The translations under genes and the position numbers were made by a program. 64,000 nucleotides of DNA from contig CATNEN010000033.1 in the NCBI GenBank assembly GCA_950097015.1, positions 4,991,001 through 5,055,000 of the forward strand, given 5' to 3'. Positions within the stretch are counted from its first letter, which is position 1. Each line of letters starts with the position of its first letter. The stretch comes from Macrostomum hystrix. Its lineage: Eukaryota > Platyhelminthes > Macrostomidae. The notes under the pieces are model-generated. The model was not told where the DNA came from and searched no databases. It worked only from the letters and a program-made list of their open reading frames with translations. Shown here one piece after another: positions 53,461 to 63,630 of the stretch.

Positions 53461-53766
53461 GTGTTTCACCAGGAAGTGGAAAATGGCTCGCGCCCCTTTC
53501 GCTTTCAATCAAGGGTCGCTAAACGCTGGCTTTGGTAGCTTGTTAAGAGCGTTCGCAAATTATTGAATAACTTTTCGCGATTCAATCTCTTCGACTCCTC
53601 GTGAAGAGTAAATTTGCTAATTGCCAAGCCTGCACCTGGCTGCAGCGAATTTTTTTTGCCCTGAAATTTCTTCTAATGCGTGCAGATAATCAGGTTTTAT
53701 CCGGTTTCAGCGATGGCACGTTGATGCCGACACTCCAAAAGTACCCACTACTCGGCTTGCAAAGGG

Positions 53767-53775
53767 TATTTATAT
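53767..53775 (+). promoter_or_regulatory. TATA-like element of the secreted Trp/Asn-rich gene 1
   Basis: tatttatat, 94 bases before the ATG at 53869. The identical nine bases lie upstream of the second secreted repeat gene (57525-57517, minus strand). Confidence 0.5.
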
Positions 53776-53868
53776 TGGCCAAGCTGACACAATAAGATAT
53801 CGAGCTCTTGTTGGACCCTAAGCAAACTTTTAAGTACCTTAAGTACCTGCCACAAGGTAGAATCGACC

Positions 53869-54741
53869 ATGGCCCCAGCAGTCGGCTGCACAAGACGCCT
53901 GCTTCAAGTGGCAGCACTGGCGCTGATCCTGGTCGCTGTTGATTCAACTCCGTTGAGAAACGATTACCGGAGAAGCAGCATGGCCTCAAATTCTGATTTG
54001 GACAATAGCTGGACCAGGACAAATGGAAAAATGGTCTGGAGAAATACTGGCAATGCCCTGAACAACGGAGGAAACACCTGGAATACTGCCGCGGGTTCTT
54101 GGAACAACGGAGGAAACACCTGGAATAATGACGTGAACTCTTGGAACAACGGAGGAAACACCTGGAATACTGCCGCGGGTTCTTGGAACAACGGAGGAAA
54201 CACCTGGAATACTGCCGCGGGTTCTTGGAACAACGGAGGAAACACCTGGAATACTGCCGCGGGCTCTTGGAACAACGGAGGAAACACCTGGAATACTGCC
54301 GCGGGTTCTTGGAACAACGGAGGAAACACCTGGAATAATGACGTGAACTCTTGGAACAACGGAGGAAACACCTGGAATACTGCCGCGGGCTCTTGGAACA
54401 ACGGAGGAAACACCTGGAATACTGCCGCGGGTTCTTGGAACAACGGAGGAAACACCTGGAATAATGACGTGAACTCTTGGAACAACGGAGGAAACACCTG
54501 GAATACTGCCGCGGGCTCTTGGAACAACGGAGGAAACACCTGGAATACTGCCGCGGGCTCTTGGAACAACGGAGGAAACACCTGGAATAATGACGTGAAC
54601 TCCTGGAACAACGGCGGAAACACCTGGAACAACGGTAGAAACACCGCCATTAATGGCGGGGGCTACTGGAACATCAAAGGTCGCGCAGGTCGGAGGAGCA
54701 AGGGCCGTGGTCGCTGGAATAAAATCGGCTACTGGTTGTAG
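53869..54741 (+). CDS. Secreted Asn/Gly/Trp-rich repeat protein 1
   Basis: Single exon, 290 residues. It starts with a clear signal peptide (RRLLQVAALALILVAVDS, probable cleavage near DS/TP), then a short Ser/Asn region. About 13 tandem 14-residue units follow, of two kinds: NNGGNTWNTAAGSW and NNGGNTWNNDVNSW, each coded by a 42-bp DNA repeat. The C-terminus is basic and Gly-rich (GRAGRRSKGRGRW). There are no cysteines in the repeat. I recognise no family. Regular Trp in an Asn/Gly background suggests an extracellular structural, mucus, adhesive or egg-coat material, but that is inference. The ATG was chosen as the only one giving the signal peptide; a TATA-like element lies 94 bases upstream and AATAAA at 54924. 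A convergent gene at 56756-57454 encodes a similar kind of protein. Confidence 0.75.
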   Translation: MAPAVGCTRRLLQVAALALILVAVDSTPLRNDYRRSSMASNSDLDNSWTRTNGKMVWRNTGNALNNGGNTWNTAAGSWNNGGNTWNNDVNSWNNGGNTWNTAAGSWNNGGNTWNTAAGSWNNGGNTWNTAAGSWNNGGNTWNTAAGSWNNGGNTWNNDVNSWNNGGNTWNTAAGSWNNGGNTWNTAAGSWNNGGNTWNNDVNSWNNGGNTWNTAAGSWNNGGNTWNTAAGSWNNGGNTWNNDVNSWNNGGNTWNNGRNTAINGGGYWNIKGRAGRRSKGRGRWNKIGYWL

Positions 54742-54923
54742 CTGTACTAGACGCACACTGCATGAATTTTTCTAGTTATCTTGGATAGATCGAAGATCAC
54801 TTGTCTCATATGAACTACACTTCTTATTTTATTAGCAGTTTCAGTAGTTTGTTTACGCCTCAATTAATTTTTGGATAAATTTAACCTGTTAGACATTATC
54901 ATAGATTATGTACTATAATGTGC

Positions 54924-54929
54924 AATAAA
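54924..54929 (+). terminator. Candidate poly(A) signal of secreted repeat gene 1
   Basis: AATAAA, 183 bases past the stop codon. Confidence 0.55.
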
Positions 54930-55281
54930 TTTTAGCAAATTTTAGTGGCGCATAGTACTTATGGAGTTTTACACATTGTTTACTATTGGGCATATTTAAA
55001 TACACTAATCATGGCAATTGATTGGTAGCGGTAAATTTGACACTTTTTGTTCGTTACCAACCCAATTTGTTTGAATTTGCATATTTGTCGGAGTTATGAA
55101 ACAGTTGCAGCGATTAAGCAGACTAAAAAGATAAAAAAATGAAGAAGAGAGTCTGGCAAGCCCTGAGATTGCTCTTGAGCTCTTGAGCTCACGGTAGGAC
55201 CGGGTTTAGAGGAGGATCGCTTATCAGCGCGCAGGCAGAGCTAGAGCCAAGGATATTGTCTGCCCTCAGGGCGCAGAGTGC

Positions 55282-55645
55282 GGGGGGTCGGTGGCAGAGC
55301 GGTTCACGCGTTTGCCTCTCGCACCACGGTCCCTGAGTTCGATTCCACGGCGAGGCCACATTTATTTGGGGCGCAGCCGCGTAGAGAAGGCTTGGGGGCT
55401 TGTCGTGCAATTCACGCCCTTGAGAGCCAACCTCCAAGGCACAGTGAAGTGCAAACTGCCTGACGATGAGAAAGTCAGGGCAGATGTATAAACCAGTGTG
55501 AGCGTGTGCCTGCGTACAGTATCTGTGTGCGTGTGTGCTCAGGAGGCAGTGAAATGGGCGGGATTGCCTCCTCGCTGGCTGCGGGTCTAGTGTCACTAAA
55601 TGATGTGCCATTGCCCGCAGCCCTCCTGCAATTATTATTATCATT
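55282..55645 (+). mobile_element. Full-length SINE family A copy with 14-bp target-site duplication
   Basis: The tRNA-like head has tggcagagcgg (A box) and gagttcgattcc (B box). The body includes ggccaca, ccaacctccaaggcac, gacgatgagaaagtcaggg and a GT-rich stretch, and the tail is attattattatc. Perfect direct repeats agggcgcagagtgc at 55268-55281 and 55646-55659 flank it. This is the best reference copy of the family in the window (364 bp). Confidence 0.88.
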
Positions 55646-56044
55646 AGGGCGCAGAGTGCAGTAATCCTGGCGAACCTCCTTAAAAGTGTTGAGCATACCA
55701 GGCTGCACAGTTGCGAATCAGGAATTAGAAGTTCAGCAGTTCATCACCTTGCTGTAATAGGTTCTCAGAATTGCCATTCAGTGATGGCAGTGCTTATCGA
55801 CACGGTCCCAAAGGGCCAACCCCAAGAGGCTCGGCTCTATGGATGAGGCACGGCCCACAAGCCTGCGCCTGAGCTGGCGTAAACGCCGACAACCTGTTGC
55901 CTCCAGTCCTTTTCTGTTTAACCTGAAGTTTTCAACACGCTGGAGACGAGAAAGGTGCTGACTGTGACGGCCAAAATTCACGCGGCGCAGTCGGGGCAGA
56001 GGACCAAGCTCGCCTGCTACCAGCGGTTCACCTAGCTCGGCGGT

Positions 56045-56345
56045 CTGGTTGCAGGAGTGCTTTGGGCACTGGCACATCACTTGGTGACAGTCGAGCCGCA
56101 GCCAGTGACAGGCGATTCGGCTCCTTCCGCTGACTCCTGAGCATACACTCACACAGGTACTATACACACATGCTCAAGCAGGTGCAGTGTAGATCAGCCC
56201 CGAATTTCTCATCGTCAGGCAGTGAACACTAACTGCGCGTTGGAGGTTGGCCCTTAAGGGTGTAAATTGTAGGACAAGCCCCCAAGCCATCTGGAATGAA
56301 TGTGACTTCAGGGCGGAATCGAGCTCAGGGACCTTGTAGTCATAG
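56045..56345 (-). mobile_element. SINE family A copy, reversed
   Basis: Matches the 55282 copy from the 3' end (ggcactggcacatcacttgg) through ctcatcgtcaggcagtg and ggaggttggcccttaaggg to gaatcgagctcagggacctt. The tRNA-like head is diverged. Confidence 0.7.
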
Positions 56346-56414
56346 ACAGAAGCTTCAGGTACCTTGTATCACTCCCTTCATTTTTTCAAACTCGAGGTAA
56401 TCTTAACCCTAACC

Positions 56415-56420
56415 TTTATT
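56415..56420 (-). terminator. Candidate poly(A) signal of secreted repeat gene 2
   Basis: AATAAA on the minus strand, about 335 bases past the stop codon. Confidence 0.4.
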
Positions 56421-56755
56421 TACCAAACAAAATTCAACAGTTGACAACATTGTCTCGTCGAGTTTAACCCTGGTTCGGTTGAAGCTAGACTTTTTGTTAG
56501 ACTAAAAACGTACGAGTACGTACACTCGACCCACACAAATGACATTAGCGGGTACGAGTAGCGAGACAAATTGGCTATTTCAATATATTTAATAAAAAAG
56601 TAGTGCTCGTACAACCATCAGTGCTACTTTTCTTCAAGACGCACATAGATTTATATTGAAAAATTGTTGGTCTAATGGTTTGCAATGACACTAAAAAGTC
56701 ACTAATGATGTAATTTGTTCTAAAGCATTTCGACTTCTTTCGACGCGCTGTAAGT

Positions 56756-57454
56756 TCACTTGCCTTCATGCTTGTTCCATCGACCAACGTCCTTGTTCCA
56801 TCGACCAACGTCCTTGTTCCATCGACCAACGTCCTTGTTCCATCGACCAACGTCCTTGTTCCATCGACCACCGTCCTTGTTCCATCGACCACCGTCTTTG
56901 TTCCACCGACCGCCGTCATTGTTCCATCGATCGCCGCCCTTGTTCCATCGATCGCCGTCCTTGTTCCATCGATCGCCGTCCTTGTTCCATCGATCGCCGT
57001 CCTTGTTCCATCGACCGCCGTCCTTGTTCCATCGACCAACGTCCTTGTTCCATCGATCACCGTCCTTTTTCCATCGACCGCCGTCCTTTTTCCATCGACC
57101 GCCCTCCTTGTTCTGTCGATCGCCGTCCTTGTTCCATCGATCGCCGTCCTTGTTCCATCGATCGCCGTCCTTGTTCCATCGATCGCCGTCCTTGTTCCAT
57201 CGATCGCCGTCCTTGTTCCATCGATCGCCGTGATGTCTCCAGTTGTCTACCCAATCGTTGTTCCAGCGATCTCCGTGCTTTCGCCAGTCGCTGCCTTTGT
57301 TACCACCTGAGCTCGAGTCGTGGCTGCCGGAGCCCCATTTGCCTGTCAGGCCGTCGGTCTGAGCTGGGTTGGCCGAGACGGCCGCGAGGAAAAGCACAGC
57401 TACCGCCGCTGCTAGAAGCAGAAACTCGTGGGCAGCTCGGGTTGCTGAAGCCAT
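56756..57454 (-). CDS. Secreted Trp/Asn/Asp/Lys-rich repeat protein 2
   Basis: Single exon, 232 residues. It begins with a signal peptide (EFLLLAAAVAVLFLAAVSA, probable cleavage before NPAQ), then a Gly/Ser-rich linker. About 23 tandem heptapeptides of the type GDRWNKD follow, with GGRWNKD and VGRWNKD variants, each coded by a 21-bp repeat, ending KHEGK. The product is highly charged, with one Trp per seven residues and no cysteine in the repeat. No family is recognised. The TATA-like sequence tatttatat lies 63 bases upstream, identical to that of gene 1 at 53767. A splice donor-like GTGAAC overlaps the stop region (ggcaagtgaac), so an additional 3' exon cannot be excluded. Confidence 0.75.
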   Translation of the reverse strand: MASATRAAHEFLLLAAAVAVLFLAAVSANPAQTDGLTGKWGSGSHDSSSGGNKGSDWRKHGDRWNNDWVDNWRHHGDRWNKDGDRWNKDGDRWNKDGDRWNKDGDRWNKDGDRQNKEGGRWKKDGGRWKKDGDRWNKDVGRWNKDGGRWNKDGDRWNKDGDRWNKDGDRWNKGGDRWNNDGGRWNKDGGRWNKDGGRWNKDVGRWNKDVGRWNKDVGRWNKDVGRWNKHEGK

Positions 57455-57516
57455 TGCTTTCTGAATCGAGAGAGAACTCCAGGTTGGTCTTGCGAAAAGC
57501 GCTCCGTCGTAGCCGC

Positions 57517-57525
57517 ATATAAATA
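57517..57525 (-). promoter_or_regulatory. TATA-like element of secreted repeat gene 2
   Basis: tatttatat on the minus strand, 63 bases before the ATG at 57454. Confidence 0.5.
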
Positions 57526-57829
57526 GTGGCTTTTTTGGCTTGTCCCACTGGGGCCCATCGTGCAGTTCAGCTAATGTCTATTGTTTCAGCCAATTTTTTT
57601 GTTCGGTGAAGTTGAGCGCCCGGGACAAGAAATGACACCCGCGATCTCTCTGCAATCAGGAATATTACGCAATCGGAATAGTAATGCTAGCTTTTGGACG
57701 CGAAAATAAACTGATGGACAACGTGCCTGCGCGCCAGACTTGTCCAGAAATGAGGTTCACTCAGTGTAAATTATGTGCATGTTGCTTTGTACGATATTTA
57801 GTGAGACTAAAGCTGCATTAAACCTAGTC

Positions 57830-58330
57830 AAGTTGGGCAAGATGTGCAAGCAACCAGAGGCACAGCCGGCGCTTCCAAATGATTTGTACAGCTGTTCAGT
57901 CCATGTACCGGGTCGGCCGCCATTACCCATTTCTCAGCTGGGTGAACTGAAGCAATCATATTATAACAATAATTGTGGCAGGGCTGCGGGCAATGGCACA
58001 TAACTTGGTGACACTCATTTTGCTTATTCCTGAACACACACGCACACAGATACTGTACGCAGGCACACGCTTACAGTGAGAGTGTATATCTGCCCTGACT
58101 TACTCATCGTCGGTTGGCCCTCAAGGGCGTAGATTGCCGACTAGCACACAAGCCTTGTCTCCGCGGCTGCGCCCCGAATATGAATGGGGTCTCGCCACGC
58201 AATCAAGCTCAGGGACCTTGGTGCGAAAGGCTGCCACATTAACCGCTCTGCCACTCACATCCCGAATTAGATGTCTTGCTTGTGGACACAGATTGCACCC
58301 CTTCGGATGAGATTCAAACTCCCGACCTCT
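57830..58330 (-). mobile_element. SINE family B copy interrupted by a family A copy (57957-58261)
   Basis: The outer pieces, 57830-57956 (gctgttcagtccatg, gctgggtgaactgaagcaatc) and 58262-58330 (ttgtggacacagattgc, B-box-like gagtttgaatc in reverse), match the B copy at 36385-36590 when the inner part is removed. The inner part matches family A in reverse, from gggctgcgggcaatggcac to aaccgctctgccactcac. Confidence 0.6.
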
Positions 58331-58589
58331 AAAGAACTTTGGAAGTTATAATAATCTGCCTCAATCGTAACGTTTCACACAAAAAATACTTTGAGCCTTC
58401 ATGAAAAATGCCCCCCTGTTGATTCTGATTCGACTCGAGCCAGGAAAAAATCTCAGTCAGTTCAGATAAGACATTGGGTTACATTTTTGCTATTCTTTAA
58501 GTGCTAAAATATATTGGCGTAATGAGGGAGTACGGAGAGAGATTTAGCAAAAGGAAAGAAGGAAATCTAAAGAGTTTTGTAAATTTGTC

Positions 58590-61500
58590 ATGCATCTGTG
58601 GCACAGTCGCCTGAGCACTCTAATCTTCTCAGGTACTCTGATCGCAGCCTTCTGGTCGGACATTTCATCCAAGTGCTGCCAGGTGCTCGCGCTCTTCCTG
58701 GCGCTGCTCCTCTTGTCAGCGTCTTCCGCGGGCTGCTGGGCCGACTTCCTGAGCTGCGTCATCCGGGTGAGTTGCTCAGCCCAGCTCAGCCCAGTTGCTC
58801 AGCCCAGCTCACTGTTCTAAATTCAATTGACACTTGACTCTGCAGAAGGCAATTTCATCAGAAATAACAATTGTCTTTGGGAAGGAAATTTTGTTCACAA
58901 TAAAAACGTTACAAGGCACAGTAATTTTAGCAAGGTACAGAAGACATTGCAGAATATTCAGGGAGGTTCTGAAGACTCGGTCAGGCCAGAGACCTCACAA
59001 AAAGTTCAGGAATTAAAAAAAGCTTTATTGTGTTAAGAAGGCTTAGGATGTTCTGGAATGTTTAGAAGGCTCCAATCAAAATATTCAAAGGGTTCAGAAG
59101 GTTCAGAACGTTCAGAATGTTCAGGAGCTTCAGAAGGTTCAGAAGGTTCAGGAAGATTCAGAAGGTTCAGGAGCTTCAGATGGTTCAGAAGGTTCAGAAA
59201 TTTCAAAAGGTTCAAAAGGATTAGAAGGTTCAGGAAGATTCAGAAGGTTCAGAAGGTTCAGAAGGTTCAGAAGGTTCAGAAGGTTCAGAAGGTTCAGAAG
59301 GTTCAGAAGGTTCAGGAAGATTCAGAAGGTTCAGAAGGTTCAGAAGGTTCAGAAGGTTCAGGAAGATTCAGAAGGTTCAGAAGGTTCAGGAAGATTCAGA
59401 AGGTTCAGGAGCTTCAGAAGGTTCAGGAGCTTCAGAAGGTTCAGGAGCTTCAGAAGGTTCAGAAGGTTCAGAAGGTTCAGAAGGTTCAGAAGGTTCAGAA
59501 GTTTCAGAAGGTTCAGAAGGTTCAGAAAGTTCAGAAGGTTCAGAAGGTTCAGAAGGTTCAGAAGGTTCAGGAGCTTCAGAAGGTTCAGGAGGTTTAAAAG
59601 GTTCAGAAGGTTCAGAAGTTCGAAAGGTTTTGAAGGATCAGAAGGTTCAGGAGCTTCAGAAGGTTCAGAAGGTTCAGGAGGTTCAGAAGGTTCAGAAAGT
59701 TCTGCAGCTTTCACCAGCTTCAGATTATTTAGAAATTTTGAGGATCGAAATCGAGGTCAGAAGACTCAGAGGTGCGCGGGTCAGTAAGAAACTCGTTTTT
59801 AAACTGGCTGATTAAAATGAAACGCAAAACCATATTTGAGAACTAATTTTAGAGCATGGTGAGCAAGCGGTGCAGAAGCACTTGGTTGGAGATTTCGACC
59901 AGAAAAGCACCTGACACACGTCCAATCAGGTGTCAAAAGATTGCAATCTCAATCTGCGCCCTGTTGCTGAGGGCTTTCTTTGAATTCGCAGGCGGGACTG
60001 TCCAACCGGTTTTGCCTGTTTGGCCAACCGGTTAAAGGACCAGTTCCGGAAGAGGTCAACAAATTGAATCTTTTCAAATATCTGGCTGTGTATTTGGTAA
60101 TAAATAACTCACAACAGTGGCTGTATCAGGACTGATAAGAGAATTAGGCATTACAATTATGGTCAAGCGTGAGGTCATATGATTTTTTTCTGGCCAGCGA
60201 GAGATCACAAAATAGGCTAATCTGATGTGTGACAACGTTGCACTTATTCGCTTATTTACTCGACAAACAGAATGCGACAAGAGAAACTCACAAGCTTGAC
60301 AATCGCAATTTGGGCAATCGATGGCTGAAATTTAACATAAAGTTGATTGCAAGATTGTTCTAACTCATTCAAAATTTAGAAATAAGCAATTGATCGGGCC
60401 ACAACGATGACATCAAGTCTTGCTGTTTAAAGTTGAAACCACATTCCATGTCCTGTCGGATATTCCGACGTGTCAGATGTTCCAAGCACATTCCATGTCT
60501 TGTCGAATGTTCCAAGCACATTCCATGTCTTGTCGAATGTTCCAAGCACATTCCATGTCTTGTCGAATGTTCCAAGAACATCCCATGTCTTGTCGAATGT
60601 TCCAAGCACATTCCATGTCTTGTCGAATGTTCCAAGCACATTCCATGTCTTGTCGGATGTTCCAAGCACATTCCATATCCCGTCGGATGTTCCAATCCCT
60701 TTGCAGGTTCTCTTAAATGCTTCGATCACATTCCTTGATCTGTCAGTATGTCCATCTTCGCCTTTTCTCAGCCTCGCAGCCCCGTCGAAATTCCCACGCA
60801 GGCCTACAGCCGGCTGCCGCTGCCGCTGAACGCGCTCTCTCGCGCCTGGGGCCGCTGCCACCGCCGTCCGCTGCCACTCGCAGCTCGCGCGCCCCTCTAC
60901 CGGCTGTATAGCCGGCTCTGCCACTGCGACCTGGCCGAGGCCAGCTGCCAGGAGCTGGTCGACTTTGCCACCCTGGCCGAGTTCTTCGCCCGCAGCCTGC
61001 GACCTGGCCTGCGGCCGGTGTGCCCGGCTAGCGAGCTGGTGTCTCCAGCAGATGGCCAAGTGCTCAGTCTGGGTCGGGTGCGGGCCGGACACTTGGAGCA
61101 GGTGAAGGGCATCACCTACAGGCTGCAGGTAAGCGCTGCCTCTAAATACTTCCACTGGGCTGTGTGCAGGCCCTGACCTTCTCTTCGTCAGGAAGGGTTT
61201 GCCCGGCTTGCTATCTCTCGACCATTGTTCCACATTTGGCCTCGCCGTGGGAGAGAACTCAGGAATTTTTTGTGCGACTCGGCCCCCTTTTCACCTCATT
61301 GGGTGCGCCAGGCCTCAGAATGCTTGCTCACAGTGCAAAAAACTCAATTCCAGGATTTTCTCGGCCCTTTGCCAATCGGCGAATTCTCCCAGCAACCGCA
61401 GCAGCCGCATAGCAACCAAGACGCTGACGACCAGGCTAATGACCAGGCCTACCTGGCCAAGTTACGCCGCTTGACCGGCACGCGGCTTTATCATTGCGTA

Positions 61501-62545
61501 ATTTACCTGGCGCCAGGTGATTATCACCGGTTCCACTCGCCCGCTCACTGGCTGGTTCGAGCCAGGCGCCACTTCCCCGGCCGCCTGCTGTCTGTAGCGC
61601 CTCCCGTGGCTGCCACCATCCCCGGCCTGTTCTGCACCAACGAGCGAGCCGTCTTTGACGGCGTCTGGCGCCACGGCTGGCTTTGCATGACCGCCGTCGG
61701 CGCCACCGGGGTCGGCTCTATCAGCGTTACCTGCGACCCGGTGAGTGAGACCACTTTGAGACTGACCGGGTGTCCTTCTTGGGTGTCTACGATTGGTCAT
61801 TCTAGGGCTTTTAGAAGTGGTCATTCTAGGGCTTTTAGAAGTGGTCATTCTAGGGCTTTTAGGAGTGGTCATTCTAGGGCTTTTAGGAGTGGTCATTCTA
61901 GGGCTTTTAGAAGTGGTCATTCTAGGGCTTTTAGGAGTGGTCATTCTAGGGCTTTCAGGGGTGGTCATTTTAGGGCTTATAGGAGTTGTCATTCTAGGGC
62001 TTTTAGAAGAGATCGTTCTATGGTTTTTAAGAAGCGGAAATTTTAGTGTTTTTAGAAGTTGTCATTCAAGGGTGACTTGGTGGTCATCTTGTATGCATGA
62101 ATAGTTTATGTGTAGCCACTGATATTAGCTGCAGCCCTCAACTTTTCCAAGAGCACTTTAGTCTTCCATTTTTTCCTTTGTAATGAACAGATTTCTAGAA
62201 GGTGCTTTTTAAAGGAAATTTGTTTCTAACGGAAAAAAAGGTTTAACGGATCAGTTGTTTTCAACTCAGTAAAATTTATCGCAATTAATCGCAACTCCCA
62301 CCTCTTCCCCCGAAACGCAGGATCTGGCAACCAACCAGGCCGGGCGGGCGGCCGCGCGCAGCGGCTTCGCCGACAGGCGCCTGCGGCCAAGTCCGCGCCT
62401 GGCCAAGGGCCAGCCGTTCGGCCAGTTCAATCTGGGCAGCACAGTTGTGCTGGTGTTTGAGGCGCCGGCAAGTTTTGATTTCACCGCCTCACCGGGGCAG
62501 AGAATCCGAGTAGGGCAAGGACTGGGTCAGAGTGAGGCCGATTGA
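58590..62545 (+). CDS. PISD: Phosphatidylserine decarboxylase proenzyme (PISD), mitochondrial
   Basis: Three certain exons: 60772-61128, 61354-61740, 62321-62545; a probable first exon 58590-58766 joins in phase 0, giving about 381 residues. The enzyme converts phosphatidylserine to phosphatidylethanolamine at the mitochondrial inner membrane. It has [60 protein letters not shown] and NERAVF. It also has [14 protein letters not shown], in which the LGST motif is the self-cleavage site whose serine becomes the pyruvoyl group. The first exon supplies a hydrophobic segment ([13 protein letters not shown]) suited to the membrane anchor, but it has no sequence match I can confirm and its start is unproved. 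Exon 60772 could alternatively start at 60780. Introns hold 9-bp, 30-bp and 24-bp repeats and a SINE A remnant near 61160-61260. Confidence 0.93.
59045..59710. repeat. 9-bp minisatellite in PISD intron 1
   Basis: The unit gttcagaag repeats about 70 times, with gaagattca and gagcttca interruptions. Confidence 0.93.
60465..60690. repeat. 30-bp minisatellite in PISD intron 1
   Basis: About eight copies of a 30-bp unit containing acattccatgtcttgtcgaa. It ends some 80 bases before the exon acceptor at 60771. Confidence 0.93.
61790..62050. repeat. 24-bp minisatellite in PISD intron 3
   Basis: About ten copies of a 24-bp unit containing gtggtcattctagggctttt. It begins some 50 bases past the exon donor at 61741. 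Confidence 0.93.
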
Positions 62546-62614
62546 CCGCGTGGCGAGCTTGTGCAAACATTAGAGCATTAGTGAGGCTTGCTTGATGGAT
62601 AAGATAAGGCTTCG

Positions 62615-62815
62615 AATCCCAAGTATTCGAATCCCAACTGCTCGAATCCCAACTATTGGATTCCCAAATACTCGAGTCCCAAATACTCGAGTCCCTACAA
62701 ACTCGAATCCCCACTACTCGAATCCCCAATACTCGAATCCCAACTACTCGAATCCCGACTACTCTAATCCCAACTACTCGAATCCCAAATACTCGAATCC
62801 CCACCACTTGATCCC
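62615..62815. repeat. 15-bp repeat downstream of PISD
   Basis: The unit is about tcgaatcccaactac, in roughly 13 imperfect copies. Confidence 0.88.
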
Positions 62816-63226
62816 ACTTTCTTCATATATCTAAAATCTAATCATCTCACACCCATTTAATCCCGTTTGTTCGATGATCCCAAATCGTCATATTTCAAAA
62901 CACTACATGGTCTATAATTCAATATTAAATCCGAAAAATGTTTACCAGTCTCATCTTAGAATTCTTGAGTCCCATTCCTTCGAATACAACTATTATACTC
63001 GTAGTTCCCAAATCTTCGAGTCTCAACTCAAACAAAAAAATTGCATGCAGCTTTGATTCCAATTCCGAATATTTTAAATCAACGATCTTACGATTCGGAC
63101 TCTTCGAATCCCAGTTAGTCGAATTGGCAGGTAGATACAACGTGCGATTTTTGGTTGATCAAGCCTTTTAAAATGTGCGATCTGAATTTTCTATGTGAAA
63201 TGTGAAGCCTGAGAAGAGACTTGGTC

Positions 63227-63232
63227 AATAAA
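63227..63232 (+). terminator. Possible poly(A) signal of PISD
   Basis: AATAAA about 680 bases past the stop codon. It is distant; an ATTAAA near 62924 is an alternative. Confidence 0.25.
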
Positions 63233-63506
63233 TGAGTCGCCTTGAGCGTATATATGCCCATAGACAACAAAACTAATCGGAAGTATGGTATGTACCTCCC
63301 CGCAATTGCAACGGGCGTTAGTCTATGGTAGCTGTTCCGATTTATTCAGCCCATGCAATTAATTAATGTTAGTGTGATTAACAATATACCATTTAACAAC
63401 GCTGAGCAAGGGTTTTAATGAACATCGTTAAACTATGTCTATGGGGAATCCCACAGGGAATTCCCTTTGGATTCTTGTATTTCAAACGTTAAGTGTGTAT
63501 TTTCGA

Positions 63507-63630
63507 TCATTGAGCAACGCTGGGATTCCCGCCATTAAATACCGCGGGGTTTTAATGGACGACATTAAAACCCCGGTGGAATGTGTATGGTGCAAACAGA
63601 ACCGCTGGGAATCCCAGCGTTACTCAATGA
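63507..63630. repeat. Nested inverted repeats (foldback element)
   Basis: Arms 63507-63530 and 63607-63630 are reverse complements at 23 of 24 positions (tcattgag then aacgctgggattccc). Inside them ggggttttaatg (63546-63557) pairs perfectly with 63563-63574 around a 5-base loop. The surrounding 63250-63970 repeats the motif gtctatgg in both directions and holds no gene I can support, so the whole may be a DNA-transposon remnant. Confidence 0.65.

Noticed and set aside
55285-55365. tRNA-like sequence that might be a tRNA gene
   Set aside because: A and B boxes are present, but it continues into a repeated body with tail and duplication, so it is a SINE head.
55778-56167. 129-codon Arg/Leu-rich minus-strand frame beside a SINE
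   Set aside because: It runs into SINE A sequence; a retroelement remnant is possible but I could not identify reverse transcriptase motifs.
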